Assembly: GCA_023101885.1 (NCBI GenBank)
Contig: JALPQD010000226.1
Span: forward strand, 434,384-498,383
Reading direction: 5' to 3'
DNA length: 64,000 nucleotides
From: Typhlomys cinereus
Lineage: Eukaryota; Chordata; Mammalia; Rodentia; Platacanthomyidae
Position 1 is the stretch's first letter; every line of letters starts with the position of its first letter. Below, in pieces: positions 1 through 11,646 of the stretch. A model generated the notes under the pieces. That model worked only from the letters and a program-made list of their open reading frames with translations, was not told the DNA's origin and made no database searches. The translations under genes were made by a program, and so were the position numbers.

Positions 1-711
1 ACAACTAGCAAAACGAATTGGATGTCAAAGTAATGGAAGATGAAGAAGAGATTCTATAGAAGGAATGGCCTGAACTTCTGCTTTTTCGTGTAAAAAATAT
101 AGCTCGTAGCTCTCTGGGCCTACAGACTTTTCTACTTTGTTTTGAACTGTTTGGGAAATTAGTAGTCAGGCAATACAAAATTGGAACAGCTATGCAAGAA
201 ACTTCTGGCTTTTATTGAAGCACCATCCATGGAAAATGATATAATGTTCACTGATACTCCATGCTGTATCAATCAAAAATTTTGTATATTTTATGCTCTT
301 TGGCTGTCTTCTGTCATATAAAAGTAAGTTATCAACTCAATGATATTAACTAGCATCATAGCTATAATTCAGTAAGTGAGTTGAAGAAGAACAAAGACTT
401 AGATTTCATAATCTGATTGTGTCTGTCATTACTGGTACTATAATTCTTTTCCTCAATCCTTTATCCCTCCCACATCATCAATAAGCCTCGGTGGCCTCTG
501 TGGATGAAACCTAGGCCCAGGGCATCTTTCTTAAAGTGGCTTCATCTGTTGCCACTGAACAACGCTAGAGTAGTTCTCTGGCGTTTTTCCAACATGAGTG
601 AAACCAATGTAGCTATTTTTTTGCCTTGGGGAAAAAATTATTTCTCTTGCTTTGCAGCTTCTTAATATTCTTCTTTGTAACATTGTTTTTAAGCTGTTGA
701 CAATTATGATA
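1..711. other. No recognisable feature
   Basis: AT-rich unique-looking DNA. No exon, RNA gene or repeat family is recognised, and open frames are short and lack protein-like composition. Confidence 0.5.
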
Positions 712-740
712 CTCACGCACACACACACACACACACACAC
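712..740. repeat. (CA)n microsatellite
   Basis: An almost pure CA tract of about 29 bp. The predicted short peptides rich in Thr-His or Val-Cys across it are products of the dinucleotide repeat, not genes. Confidence 0.95.
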
Positions 741-1869
741 AATTTCATATATTTGCCCTATTATCTTTTGTTCACAAATTAGAATGCATTATTTATTATT
801 ATATGTGCTTCACCAGCATTTCCTTTCCTTGCCATGGATAAATGAAGGGTGAAGGATATGTGATTCCTTCTTAAGCAGAACAACAGAATGCTTGTTGATA
901 CATGGGATTTGATGGTGACTTTGGCCTGCAAAATTGCTGAGAGAAATGAGTGATCCAAACAATTAAAAAAAACTTGCTGTATAAGTTAAAGGATACTCTA
1001 TTTACTTTAAAAGTAAAGAAAAAATAGCTAAGATAGTTGTGACTTCCAAGAGGTTCATACTCTATGTATTAGAGTTGAGGTCATGCTGATGTTACTGATG
1101 TCAAGGATTAATGTAGTCATAAGAGAGTTCCCTCTCTTACCTTGAAGAGCTACTTGTATATAGTAAATGCTAACTAAATGAATGGAATCAATAAAGGAAC
1201 AATTGAAACAATTTATTGAATGTGACTATGGCTATCGACTATTGCAGGCTTATAAAATATGCTACAAAGAGTATTGCCCCTGAAAACTAATACAGGCTGT
1301 CAAGAAAAGCACCTGACACAGTAGTTTCAATTCATCTCCCTCACATGTAATGCCTTGCTTCCTTCAAAATGAGAATGTTGCTATTCACTGTCCTTTACAG
1401 ACAGATATATTTACACACCAACAATAAAGAAGTAATTCTAAACTGTGTCCTTAGTTGGGCCATATCCTTATTCAGCCATCATTCATATTCACTGTCGTGA
1501 GGCAGATTACATGACCTTTAAATTGATAAATCATTGAACTTCAAAAATTCTGTGTTTTCATGATATATCCTTTTTCACAGGAAAGGTTAAAAACAATGAT
1601 TATTAAAAGACAGAAAACTTAGAATTCTGGAAATTTAGATTCTCCTCCTGTTTCAGAACCCTGAACATTAATGAAATTTCTAGAGATGAATTTTGATACT
1701 AGAGAGTTCAAATGAAAATTTTTGGGAAAAGTAACTGGAAAAACTCCTCTTAGAAATGGATTACCTTTAGTTAGAGTTTTCCCTAGAAAAATTACAAAAT
1801 TTCTTACATGTTCATTTCAGAAGATTAATAATACCTCTCAGTAGCAGGGTCTTATGTGTTTTAGGCAAT
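741..1869. other. No recognisable feature
   Basis: AT-rich unique sequence with stops in all frames. Nothing assigned. Confidence 0.45.
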
Positions 1870-2047
1870 CAAAATTCTACATAGCCGAGGACAAACTTGA
1901 ACCTCTGATGTTACTGCCTCCAACTTCCAAACTTTGGTATTATAGGTAGGTACTATCATGCCTGACTTATTCTGTGCTAAATACTGAACCAGAGTTTGAA
2001 GCATGCTGGACAACAGCTTTACTACTTGAGTTATATCCCCAATCCAG
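1870..2047 (-). mobile_element. Old B4-like SINE (B1 plus ID composite), antisense
   Basis: Read on the minus strand, the right part resembles an ID-like tRNA head, with a 'gatataactcaag' A-box-like stretch and a degraded 'accagag' region where cursor-like 'gaacccagg' would be expected. The left part resembles B1 (antisense 'attataggtaggtac' and 'catgcctg'). It is heavily diverged and no target duplication is discernible. The B4 assignment rests on the order of the two halves and on memory of the family. Confidence 0.55.
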
Positions 2048-2983
2048 TCTGATCACTTTTTTTTCATTCATTTAACTTCAATCTGAAAAACCTTACATTC
2101 TTCCAATATGGATAGTCATTTTGAATTTAACTTTCTGTTTGGATGATCAACATTAGTATGCTAAGACTATTGTAGTGAATATAGCAGTGACATATCATTT
2201 ATGCTCTTACAAAGTATCCCTTATTAGTATTAGATTTTCTTTTGCCAACACTGAGGTCATGTCCTAATCCATGTTCACATAAAGGTGCTAATTACTTCCT
2301 GTATATCAAGATAAATTTGTACTGATAATTAGTTTCTAATTGGTAGACATTAAAATCAACACTAATCTATAGTCCAGGACTAACAGATATCTTAGTTGTC
2401 TATTAACTCTTCTCTTTCACCCTTTTATCTCCAAGGTCCTTTTAAAATTGAGCGATTGCAAAAATCAATTTCTTAGAATCATTCTGGTTCCTGTTATGTT
2501 TTCTAGGTAATTTTTCTCTGGAAATTTTGCTTTTTTTTAGCAATCTTAATCTCATTCATAAAATTCTTCCTAAATATTACAATTATTTCCATTTTGTTAT
2601 CTTAAACTTTTCAATGTAACAGACTGAACATGTTTTTCTTTTTCTCATATATCATTTCTACTTTTAATTTAATAACATTTTTGAAAGTGGTGTCTAGCAT
2701 TCCTTGGTGTGTGTGCACTGGGATCTAAGATTAAAGTTTTCCATTACATGATTGATTTGACTGCTTCTAAGAAACTATTGGAAATGTTAATTTTATAGAT
2801 GCTCCAAGAGCTAATGATTTTGCCTAGAAATAAGCCATAGATCTACATTAGGTTTGCACAATTACCTCCTTAACTACTAGATGTTAGGAGAGATTATGAA
2901 CATGATTCTGAAATATTTCTATAGAGGTTGTATTTGGGATAAAGAGTACTAGAACTTAAAAATCCTTTTTCTTGTATCAACAA

Positions 2984-2985
<2 letters not shown>
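2048..2985. other. No recognisable feature
   Basis: AT-rich sequence with several T-tracts. No repeat family or ORF recognised. Confidence 0.4.
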
Positions 2986-3023
<38 letters not shown>

Positions 3024-3028
3024 CCCCT
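2986..3028. repeat. (CT)n microsatellite with C tract
   Basis: About 32 bp of pure CT followed by TTT and a run of seven C. Confidence 0.95.
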
Positions 3029-4659
3029 CTGGAACTTCATCAGGTTTATATATTAGGTACTTGAATCTCCAACTATCATTGAGCCTGATCAGGTAACTGA
3101 AAGCAGCCACTGATATCTATTCTAAATTAGTTCTGCACCTTGCATAGCACGAGAAAAGAGTGGATTAATCAACTCCTTCCTTGTGTCTGGGAATGGTATC
3201 ATCTTCCTAATGGTTAAAGGGCAGATAAGACACAAAGCTTTGAAAAATGCATTGCAGCCTACCAGACATTTTATTATGGATCAGTTGACACATATTCAAC
3301 TGGAAAATGTGAGATTCCCGATAGGAGCCTGATAAACAAATCTAAAGGGGAAAAATAAGCGAAATCTAAAAGGGGGGGGGAAGGCACATATAGTAGTATT
3401 GTTTTAGAGGTTATGAATAAGTAATTCAGCAATTCTACAGTTTACATAATTCTACTAAGGGCAGGTCAGTCAGATGTTGTACTAAATCTTGATAGTTTTC
3501 AAAGAAGAGCATGTGAGTAAGGTATTTATTATATAAAAATTTAAGCTTTTGAGAAAAAAGTGAAAACATAATCATAAAAATGGAGCAATATCTCTTCACT
3601 AATTAACACTTCATAATAAATGTAACTATTTTAGGAGGAAGTCTATCTTCAGAAGGTAAAGTGAAAGAGGGAAATATTATCTTTCTGACTGTGACATTTG
3701 AAACATGCGTGGGGTTCACCAGGTATGCAGAATTCTTTGCACTGAATTCTCTAATTAGGTCAACCATTGAAATCACACAGGCTATATCTCACTGTCATTC
3801 CTTTCTATTCTGCTGTTACTTCTTCTAGCTACTTTGTACTTATGAGGCACATTTTCTTATATACTGCTCCTTCTGAAATCTTTTGAAAAATTAGAGGGAA
3901 GGTCTAGAAAAAAATTTGAAAAGTAAATAAAAATATGCAGTTGATCTATGAACTGTAATGTTTTCGTTCCCATATAAAAAAATTGGAAAAACTCAGTAAC
4001 TGCTCTATGTGTCTACCATGTACACAGGCTAAACAAAAAGTCTGGCATTCATTTTAATTTTCATTATCTCATTACTTGTTGTTAATTGCTATTTATTTAT
4101 CTCATAATCTTCAATTATTAAAATATTATTTGTCTTTTCTGATCCTAATCCTATTAGAGAAGCTACATAATTTATACTGGTAACATTTCTCTAATGTTCC
4201 ATCTTTTAACCATCCAGGTTTGCATCTTTATGGCCAATACCTTCATCGGTTATACACAAGTTATCATTTAAATGGATTTTATTACAAAAAGATGTCAGCA
4301 AATACCAGAGACCTAAGAAGTGCCAATTATTGGAGTATCTCACACTGAAAATAATAAATGAATTTAAGAGGTTCTATTTAGTACGGCTTAAAATATGTCT
4401 CTATTCGGTCCAAAGCCTTCAAAACAACCTTTAGTATCTACATAACCAAGATCAAAACAGTCAACAGAATGGAGAAAATCAGGTAACTTTTAAAAGTGCA
4501 ATACTACATAAAATAAAATAAGAAATAGTTATGAAAATGTATCAAATATCAACAGTAGATACTATATGGGATATGACATACAGATGAAGGTCATGGTAAC
4601 ATCAGGATTCTGGTAGGTAAGTGACCTAGAAGATAATTCCTTCCAAAAAAAAATTCCAG
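3029..4659. other. Unique AT-rich sequence
   Basis: No gene or confident repeat. It contains a run of nine G at about 3372-3380 and several A/T runs. Confidence 0.4.
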
Positions 4660-5010
4660 GTGGAAATCAAACATCTGTTAACATGAAGCAATTCTGTAGT
4701 AATCAAAGACATTCAAATTAAAGCAATAAAAAGGTGCATTTAAAACCTATTAAATTAACAAGCATAATACTCAATGCTAATGAGTTTGGGATAAAACTGG
4801 TATGTTCATACATTAACAAGTCGTAATGTACTTTGGCACAAAGCTTTGGAAAAGCAAAGTCTCAAAATCTTGAGGACGTATTTGAACATTGCTCCTACAA
4901 ATTGATTTCTAAAACTCAACCTCTGACACCAGAAGCAAATGCAAATAGAAGACAAAATTGTCATTTCTCAAATGCTTTTTGAAGTCATGCAAAATTGATA
5001 AGCAACACTG
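4660..5010 (+). mobile_element. Possible ancient L1/HAL1-type LINE fragment
   Basis: The stretch around 4700-4870 follows the order of an L1 ORF2 C-terminal coding region: 'attaaattaacaagcataat', then 'ctaatgagtttgggataaaa', then 'tggtatgttcatacatta', then 'tttggcac' and 'tttggaaaagca'. It is very diverged, with stops in every frame. The assignment is by remembered motif order and is not secure. Confidence 0.35.
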
Positions 5011-5337
5011 AGGTAATGAAAAGAGGAACAAATGATCTAAAATCTCATAATTGATTATTATTAAATTTTAAAAAAGGTAGAATCTGAACTCTTAAGAATA
5101 TTGTACATGTTTGTAGCTAAACACTGATAGAATACAAACTACAAAAATAATTTTTGTTAATTTGAAATTAATGAGTTTTTTTACAAAATACTCTTTAATT
5201 GCATTGTTTTAATAATAGCTTACATAGACATCTTTCACATATGAAATTATAATGAAGATTAGCTTTGTTTGTGGGAGTTTTCAGATTGAAGAGCATGTTA
5301 ATAAACTATAATCAAGCTAGGTCATTTTTTTGATGAA

Positions 5338-5632
5338 AGGGTAATCTATGTGTGTTTGTATGTGTGTGGTGTTGTATTGTGTGTTTGTACCAGACAGCAC
5401 CAAGTGTAGTGCCTTTGGAGGCTCAAAGGTGACTTCAGGAATCATCCTTGATTGCTCCATTCCTTAATGATCTTTTCCTGGCATTTTCCAGGCTCCAACT
5501 TCCAGGGCTGGAAGTATAAGACACTACCAATTCTATCCATCCTTTTTAATGGAATCTGGTGATTTGAACTCAGGTCCTTTTGCTTATGAAGAAACGGTTT
5601 TAATACTCGAGCTACGTCCTCAGTCCAAATAG
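5338..5632 (-). mobile_element. Old B2-superfamily (tRNA-derived) SINE, antisense
   Basis: Read in reverse it starts 'ggactgaggacgtagctcga', has a B-box-like 'gacctgagttcaaatcacc', and ends in a TG/CA-rich tail at about 5340-5390. The middle shares 'gcaatcaaggatgattcc' with the better preserved copy at 49044-49298, which marks the same older subfamily. Confidence 0.75.
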
Positions 5633-5859
5633 GTATATTAGTTTAAGAAGAGAATACAAGTCAGAAAAAAATTAAAACATTATTTAACCAAATTACAGAT
5701 TTACCTTGTCGTTTGATCTAAAACTGTGTAAACAAATGTGCTAATAATGGTGTTTACAGTACTTAGCATTTGAGGGTTGGCTATTTGACACATAAATGTT
5801 GGTAGGAAGTAAATCAGTGCTGTTCCAGAGCTGATACTCTGGAATATGAAAAGAAGTTA

Positions 5860-6003
5860 CAGTTTCAAGGCCCCATTTTGCCAGACATGATAATTCAGGG
5901 AAAAAAGTTGACATAGGAGGATCACAAGCTCAAGGTCAGTTCCGCATACAGAATTGAAAGACAGCTTGAACAATTTTCATGAGACTTTTTAGTCTCAAAA
6001 GGC
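5860..6003 (+). mobile_element. Degenerate B1-like SINE
   Basis: B1 order is recognisable: 'gccagacatgataattcag', then 'aggaggatcacaagctcaag', ending near 'agtctcaaaa'. It is strongly diverged. Confidence 0.5.
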
Positions 6004-6405
6004 TAAAAGAGGTCTGATCTTCAGTTGCTTTGACCTTTATAGCTACAAGGGGAAATTATTTGGCAGTTTATATCATATTCATTTCAGGTGTGGTGTTTCA
6101 CAGACCTTCATAGATGTTAGAATGCAAGTATAAGAAATATATCAAAAGTAACTAAAATGAGTATCCCTCGATGGAGCAATCAGAGTCTCAGATGAGAGGC
6201 ATTCCCCTCACTGAGTTAGTGATATTTAACTTATTGATTTACAATATTTTATATCTCTTACTTTGCCTATACAGATTTATATCATTTTCCCCAAATTAGT
6301 CTTTTGAGCTATTTCAGCACTAAATAACAAGTGTACATCTTTTAAATTTATATATCATATCAACATTTTAGCATGTCCCTGTGTTTTCTAAATATTTTAT
6401 GATTT

Positions 6406-6501
6406 TGAATGTAGTTCTTTTTTTAAAATTTATATTTATTTATTTTTCGCCAATTTATACAACCTCAATAGGTCCCCTGGTCCCCTGAATGTAGTTCTTT
6501 T
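6406..6501 (-). mobile_element. Very short L1 3'-end insertion with 16-bp target duplication
   Basis: The 16-bp sequence 'tgaatgtagttctttt' is repeated exactly at 6406-6421 and 6486-6501. The 64 bp between them, read on the minus strand, begin GGGGACC, contain 'acctattgaggttgtataa' and end in an A-rich tail. This parallels the last bases of the two L1 3' UTRs in this window (near 38528-38570 and 45601-45640). I infer a 5'-truncated L1 retrotransposition that kept only the terminal bases of the transcript. Confidence 0.8.
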
Positions 6502-6540
6502 GATTTTTTATGTGTAATTATTATCTTGTTGTACATCTAT

Positions 6541-6580
6541 TATTGTTGTCACTTGAACTTTATTGTTGTCACTTGAACTT
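6541..6580. repeat. Perfect 20-bp tandem duplication
   Basis: The unit 'tattgttgtcacttgaactt' occurs twice head to tail with no mismatch, at 6541-6560 and 6561-6580. Confidence 0.97.
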
Positions 6581-6589
6581 GAAGTCTTG

Positions 6590-7030
6590 CTTGCTAACCT
6601 TCCCCATTCATCTTTCCATCACTGGCATTTGTAGCTTAATCGATGTGACAGCCTTGATGAGCTCCACATGTTTGATAAGTTGTGCTCATAGTTCCTGCCA
6701 ATATATTGAATGCAAGTTTTCCTAAATCTCTAAAATACAGTTCTTCTTTATAAGAAGGCACAACAATCTCAAGCAAATTATTATCTGAAATAGAGTTTTG
6801 CAATACTGCTTCTGGAAAATCTTTCATAGTTAGTACACAGAATTGTAATGGTAATTTCTTCCATGATACCTGTGAAATAGTTTCCATGCATGTTTGTTCC
6901 TTTTCATACTGTTTCTTAGCACAAACTGTTTTTGTCATTAATCTTTATATGCTTGGCAAGTTCTTCATAAAGTTCAATATCTCTTCCAAAATCATGTGAA
7001 ACACTTTCTTAAAGGTAGAGCTGTGTAAGG
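6590..7030 (-). pseudogene. Decayed coding-like segment, parent not recognised
   Basis: The minus strand carries a 100-codon open frame (6636-6938) with protein-like composition, including NNLLEIVVPSYKEELYF. Just upstream, in another frame, lies RDIELYEELAKHIKINDKN, ended by a stop. Protein-like text broken by a frame change and stops suggests a relic of a processed pseudogene or an old element ORF. I recognise no family, there is no clear poly(A) tail, and chance open frame remains possible. Confidence 0.25.
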
Positions 7031-7860
7031 ATGTAAAAAGCATGTTAACGCAAAGCAATGATGATGTTAATACTAACTCAAATGTTGAATGAATTAAAGG
7101 AATGAGAGAGTTACTTTTTCCTCAATTATCCCAAGGTTTTTATATAGAATTTCAAACATATTGAAAAAAGACTAAAAGTCATACATGTATCCTTATAACT
7201 CAAATTCATTCATGTTTTCCTTCATTAAGATTCTGTATTGTAGACTTTAATTTCCATTATTTTACATAAGATTATTTTTAAAGGGAGAGTCTCTTAAAAA
7301 GAGTTATTACTGTTTCTGTCATGTAAAATATGATGGCCTGCATGCTTATAGTTTTATAAAATTCTCTTAAATCATTGTTTTATCTGACTTGATATTTTCT
7401 ATTTCTCAAATCATTGCTCTTTAATATCATATATTTTATCTCTTAGTCTTCCATTCTTGATCTGTTTTTGATTTATTTCTTATTTCTCTTGACATCATAA
7501 ACCTGGAAAAAGAATTACATCAACACACATTCATTTTGGACCACTCATTCCTTATCTATCTTTAATATGAAGCATTGAATTAAGGTTGTTTCCAGCTCCA
7601 AACTCATCATATTCCTTTGACTTCATTAAACATTTTAACATTTTTATGCCAAAGGTACTTACATTTAAATTGGAGATGATAATAGATCTTCTCTCACTGA
7701 ATTTTGAAAGAATGAAGTGAGTTAATTTGTAAGAAGTGCTTGGATTAGAATAATTTACTCAACAAGTGATAGCTAGCTGCGATGTGTTTTCAGTTAGTTA
7801 TCATTAAATTATCTATTCCGAGATTGAAGACTGTTTTCAATTGTACTTATGGAGTTTTTG
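7031..7860. other. No recognisable feature
   Basis: AT-rich unique sequence without recognised repeats or exons. Confidence 0.4.
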
Positions 7861-7977
7861 TACCAAGTTATTAATAGCAAAACTTTTTCACTAACATGGG
7901 TTAAAACTTTAACATACCAAATTAATAATAGTGAAACTTTTTGACTAACATGGGTTGAAATTGTAATGTATCAAATT
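7861..7977. repeat. Diverged 54-bp tandem duplication
   Basis: 7861-7914 and 7915-7968 align end to end. Both contain 'aaacttttt', 'actaacatgggtt' and 'taccaa', with roughly ten differences, and the start of a third unit follows at 7969-7977. The divergence implies an old local duplication. Confidence 0.9.
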
Positions 7978-8249
7978 CCTAGTATTCCCATCCTTTATTC
8001 TACTTCATATGCAGTCTGTCACCTGTGGATTCATCAAAGTGATCATCTTGATAACCTTCATTACAAAAGATCATATTTGTCTTATATTATCTGATAGTTC
8101 CTACTGTCTTCTGCACATAACGGAGTAAGCTGTCTCTACTTCCCTGAAATTACACTCACCTTTCTCCATGGATTGTTTACTGTGTCAATACTTTGATCCA
8201 TTTATTGACCAACTTTCATAAGAAATATTTTATTCTGGTCATTTAAGTA

Positions 8250-8560
8250 AAATTAATGCATTCTATGCTGTATGTTTGTATGTATGTGCATATGTGTTTT
8301 TGTATGTGAGCATATGCCCATGTATGTGGAAGACTACATCTGTTCATGAGCATATAGAAAAAAGACATCAAGTGTCTTCCTCATCACTTTCCACCTTTTG
8401 TGTTTTTGTTTTTGAGACTAGGACTCCTGCTGATCGTGGTGCTCACTGATTTGGCTAGACAAGGTGGTGGTCAAAGGAATCTGAATTCTCTGTGTCTTGC
8501 ACACTGGAATAGAGGTGCACACTACCAACAACCAGGCTTTTACTTTGCACATGTTCTCAA
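8250..8560 (-). mobile_element. B1/B4-like SINE, antisense, with TG-rich tail
   Basis: A TG-rich tail (8270-8330) is followed by antisense B1 landmarks: 'ttgagactaggactcctgct', 'gtgctcactgatttggct' and 'ggtgcacactacca'. The order matches a B4 element read in reverse. The 115-codon open frame at 8400-8747 begins inside it and is therefore not taken as a gene. Confidence 0.65.
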
Positions 8561-9820
8561 CCCTTACTCAGATGAATGCCCACAGTTTAGGATCCAAAGA
8601 GAAATGACTGAGAACCTGGGAGTATACAGTCACCAAAATCACATACTGGCTATGGCACAGAAAATGGGGAAACATTTACAAAATGAAAAACCCACAGCTC
8701 TGCTTGGAAGAGCCAGAACATGCTTGGGCTTCCTGCTGTCCTGGTAAGTGGGAAGAAAAGACTCTTGAGGAATGCTATGAGGAGCATTTCCAGAAGCACT
8801 CAGTCATGATGTTCCCTAAAGAATGGAAAGAGTAGAATCTTTTCCAGTCCAAAATCTTTCCCAGTACTACTTGTCAGAAGCCAAGCATTATTTCCCCTCA
8901 TCTTAGTGGTGCTCTTATTGTTGGAGAATCCCAGTCTGTGACCCAGAGCTCCATGATTTCACTTCTGTGTCTGCCATGTGTCCCATCCTGACCAGCATTA
9001 AGGACTGCAGACACTTGTATTCAACCCCCTTTCTTTCCTTTGGATGCTCCCATGATCCTTGCAAAGAGTGATCATAGAAAGAATGGGATTTCTGGAAGTC
9101 CTGTGTCCAAAGGTTAGGACACTAGGAGAATCAGGAGGCAGATTCTGTAAACTTGGTGGGAAAATAACCTTTCTGCCGGGAGTGCTGCTGTCCCAGCCAA
9201 AGAGTATGGGCCCACACAAAGACACTTGGTTTCACAATATTCAGATGTGAAAGACATATTAGAAATTTACTTACTTGAATATTGCCAGAGCAGTGTGAAT
9301 TCTTCCTGTCTGTTTTATTTTTGTGCATATGAGTATGTGTGCCATATAGGTAGCACATATTTACATTTTAACTTGAGGCAAGAGCAGATTTATTGGGAAG
9401 AACACTGGCTAAAGATTAAGGACATTAATCCTGGTCCTGGAGATCACTGGCTCAATTAGTGAAAAAACTCTTAATTAGTCTAGGTTTCAATGTACTCATC
9501 AAAATAAATTGGCTGAGTTCTAGAACAGTTTCTCTTCTTTGTTTGCATTTATACCCAAGATGATCTCACTCAGTCATGTGGCTTTAAATGCCATGTTTAT
9601 GTTGACAGTCGTCAAATGCATAGCTCTAGCATAGATTTCTCTTCAGAAATTCGCTTTCTTTTTAATTTTACCATCATCACCATATGGGATTTTCTACTTT
9701 TCATGCTTACAAATGACACTGCTGAATGTTGGTAATTCTTCCTTATTTTAGAAAAATGATCTGGAGTGTCTGAAGCAGTGCATGTTTACCATTCATCTGT
9801 CTCCTAATGTCTTCTTTTGC
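8561..9820. other. Unassigned sequence, moderately GC-balanced
   Basis: Less AT-rich than its surroundings, with overlapping short open frames on both strands (for example 8998-9225 minus and 9059-9250 plus). A donor-like CTG|GTAAGT lies at about 8742-8750, but no matching acceptor or protein family is seen. It could be an unrecognised repeat or an old retrocopy. Confidence 0.3.
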
Positions 9821-9875
9821 ATTTATTATATTTATATATAATTATATAAATACATGCATATGTATATATATATTA
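9821..9875. repeat. (TA)-rich low-complexity tract
   Basis: Runs of tata/atat interrupted by 'catgcatatg'. Confidence 0.85.
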
Positions 9876-10646
9876 GTTTAAATATACTTCATTTAACCAT
9901 GAAATATATGTTTTGTCTCCTGACTTCTGAGCTAATTATGCCTTCTTATCCCAGATAGTCCCATCTTCATCTTTTCAGTTAACTAGGCCATGACTTCCTG
10001 ACCACACACTGGGGTAACAGCACACACTAGGATCTGCTTTGACTATAAATCCCTAATTTAATGACTTCTCACTTCTCACTGAAAGCAAAGATCCAATTGC
10101 CATCATCTCTACTCACTAGAATTCCTAGCTGGTTTCCACTCTCACAGCCCCCTCCCCCAACACTGTTTACACAAAACAACTTCAGTCTTCCTTTAGTAAG
10201 GTAGGTATGGTCAGTTGTTCTTCTACATTTAGAATTTGAGTCCCTTCAGAATTAAACTCTAAGTCTTCTTCATAGCCTTGACCATTATAACTGATTTGAA
10301 ATGAAGCTTCCTCAATTAAATTCAGCCATTCTGCTTCTTTTCATTTATACTCATCTCTTCCTTATCATACATATATACCAAATCATCCCCACCCAAGCAA
10401 GGCATTTATCTTTTTCTTCTCTCGAGCATATTTCTCTTCAGTCACTATATGGTCTTACCTGTACTGTTTATGCCTCCACCTCAATACTTATGTATGGGAG
10501 AAAATTTCTTCAGTTCATCTTCCCAATTTGGAGATTTTTCTCCTCTATTTTCTTCATAGTACTTATTACTATAGCTATATATAAATGCAAAAGTCCATAA
10601 AGCTACATATATTTCTGATGTGCACATGAGATGTATGTAGCTTTGT
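9876..10646. other. No recognisable feature
   Basis: A pyrimidine-biased, AT-rich stretch. The 99-codon frame at 10301-10600 is rich in Leu, Ile, Phe and Ser, as expected from T-rich DNA, and has no recognisable domain. Confidence 0.4.
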
Positions 10647-10690
10647 TATATGTAATATATATATATGCACTATATATATATACAAACTAT
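10647..10690. repeat. (TA)n low-complexity tract
   Basis: Two pure TA runs separated by 'gcac', giving a self-complementary tract. Confidence 0.9.
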
Positions 10691-11257
10691 GTACATATAT
10701 GCACTCATTATGTGGTTTTATTATACCATATATAATTCTACAACACACATTTTTTAAAAAAATGATTCATCTCTATAATGATATGAATATTGTGTAGGAA
10801 ATAGAACATTATCTGACAGGCAATGAACATAGTAGCATTACATATAAGTAATTCTTAATCTAATTTTCAAATCAAAATTAACAAAGTCTTTAGGAAAAAA
10901 GTGGTCTTGTTTATGAATTGTATAAGATGGGTGAAAAAAGGTGTGAATGAATATTCTAAGGGGGCACAATCCAGAGAATAATAATATTCCTGTTATTTCC
11001 AGATGTAATTTTATAAGGAAAACTGTCAGCAAAGACACAGGCCAAGAAACATATGTCATTTGCAGATTACTTTTAACCTCTATGGGGAGAAAGGTACAGG
11101 AAAATGTAACAGTTTTCACACAAAATCCACTTCAAAAGCCATTGTTATTTTCTGCTACTCTAAGTGATGAACATATGCTAAAAGGAAAAAGATAAGTAAG
11201 AACGTGAGGGAACAATATTTTTTTCACAATTAAAAGAAACTGGAAATGTTTTAAGAT

Positions 11258-11646
11258 AGTTGTGATAGTTAATCCTGGGTGTCAACTTGACACACTTGGT
11301 ATTAATTAAGATGGGCTGAGACCACACCTGGAAAGATCAGCTGAGACCACCTGAAGAGATTATACCAGCCCTAGATCCCATCGGAGTCTCCATAGACTCA
11401 TAGGAATCTCCCAGTAGTGGACCATATAAAAAGGACCTCAGAACAGAGAAAGGAGAGACTTCCAGGCATGTTCTGGCCACATGGCAGTCTGCTGCGACTT
11501 AGCCTGCCTGCAGCTTGAGCCATGCCATCTCTGCCATGTATCTTCCCTCTGAAACTGTAAGCTGAATAAATCTCCCTTTTTCCCATAAGTTGTTTGACTT
11601 TGGGTGCTCTCTCACAGCAATAGTAAAAAGTAACCATTACAGTTGT
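11258..11646 (+). mobile_element. LTR-like or TIR-like rodent element, copy 1
   Basis: It starts TGTGATAGTTAATC, carries 'gtgtcaacttgacac', a TATA-like 'atataaaaag' (about 11425-11434) and AATAAA near 11564, and ends 'gtaaccattaca'. The outer bases are partly inverted repeats (TGTGATAGTTA against TGTAATGGTTA) and also fit TG...CA. A short direct repeat 'agttgt' sits at 11258-11263 and 11641-11646. At least five related copies occur in the window. The layout resembles a common rodent repeat that I cannot name safely; a solo LTR (MaLR-like) and a non-autonomous hAT-type element (URR1-like) are both possible. Confidence 0.7.

Noticed and set aside
8400..8747. 115-codon plus-strand open frame starting with a hydrophobic, signal-peptide-like stretch
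   Set aside because: The hydrophobic start is antisense B1/B4 sequence. The remainder has no recognisable domain.
10647..10690. Possible origin or promoter in the TA-rich tract
   Set aside because: A simple TA microsatellite explains it and no adjacent signal supports function.
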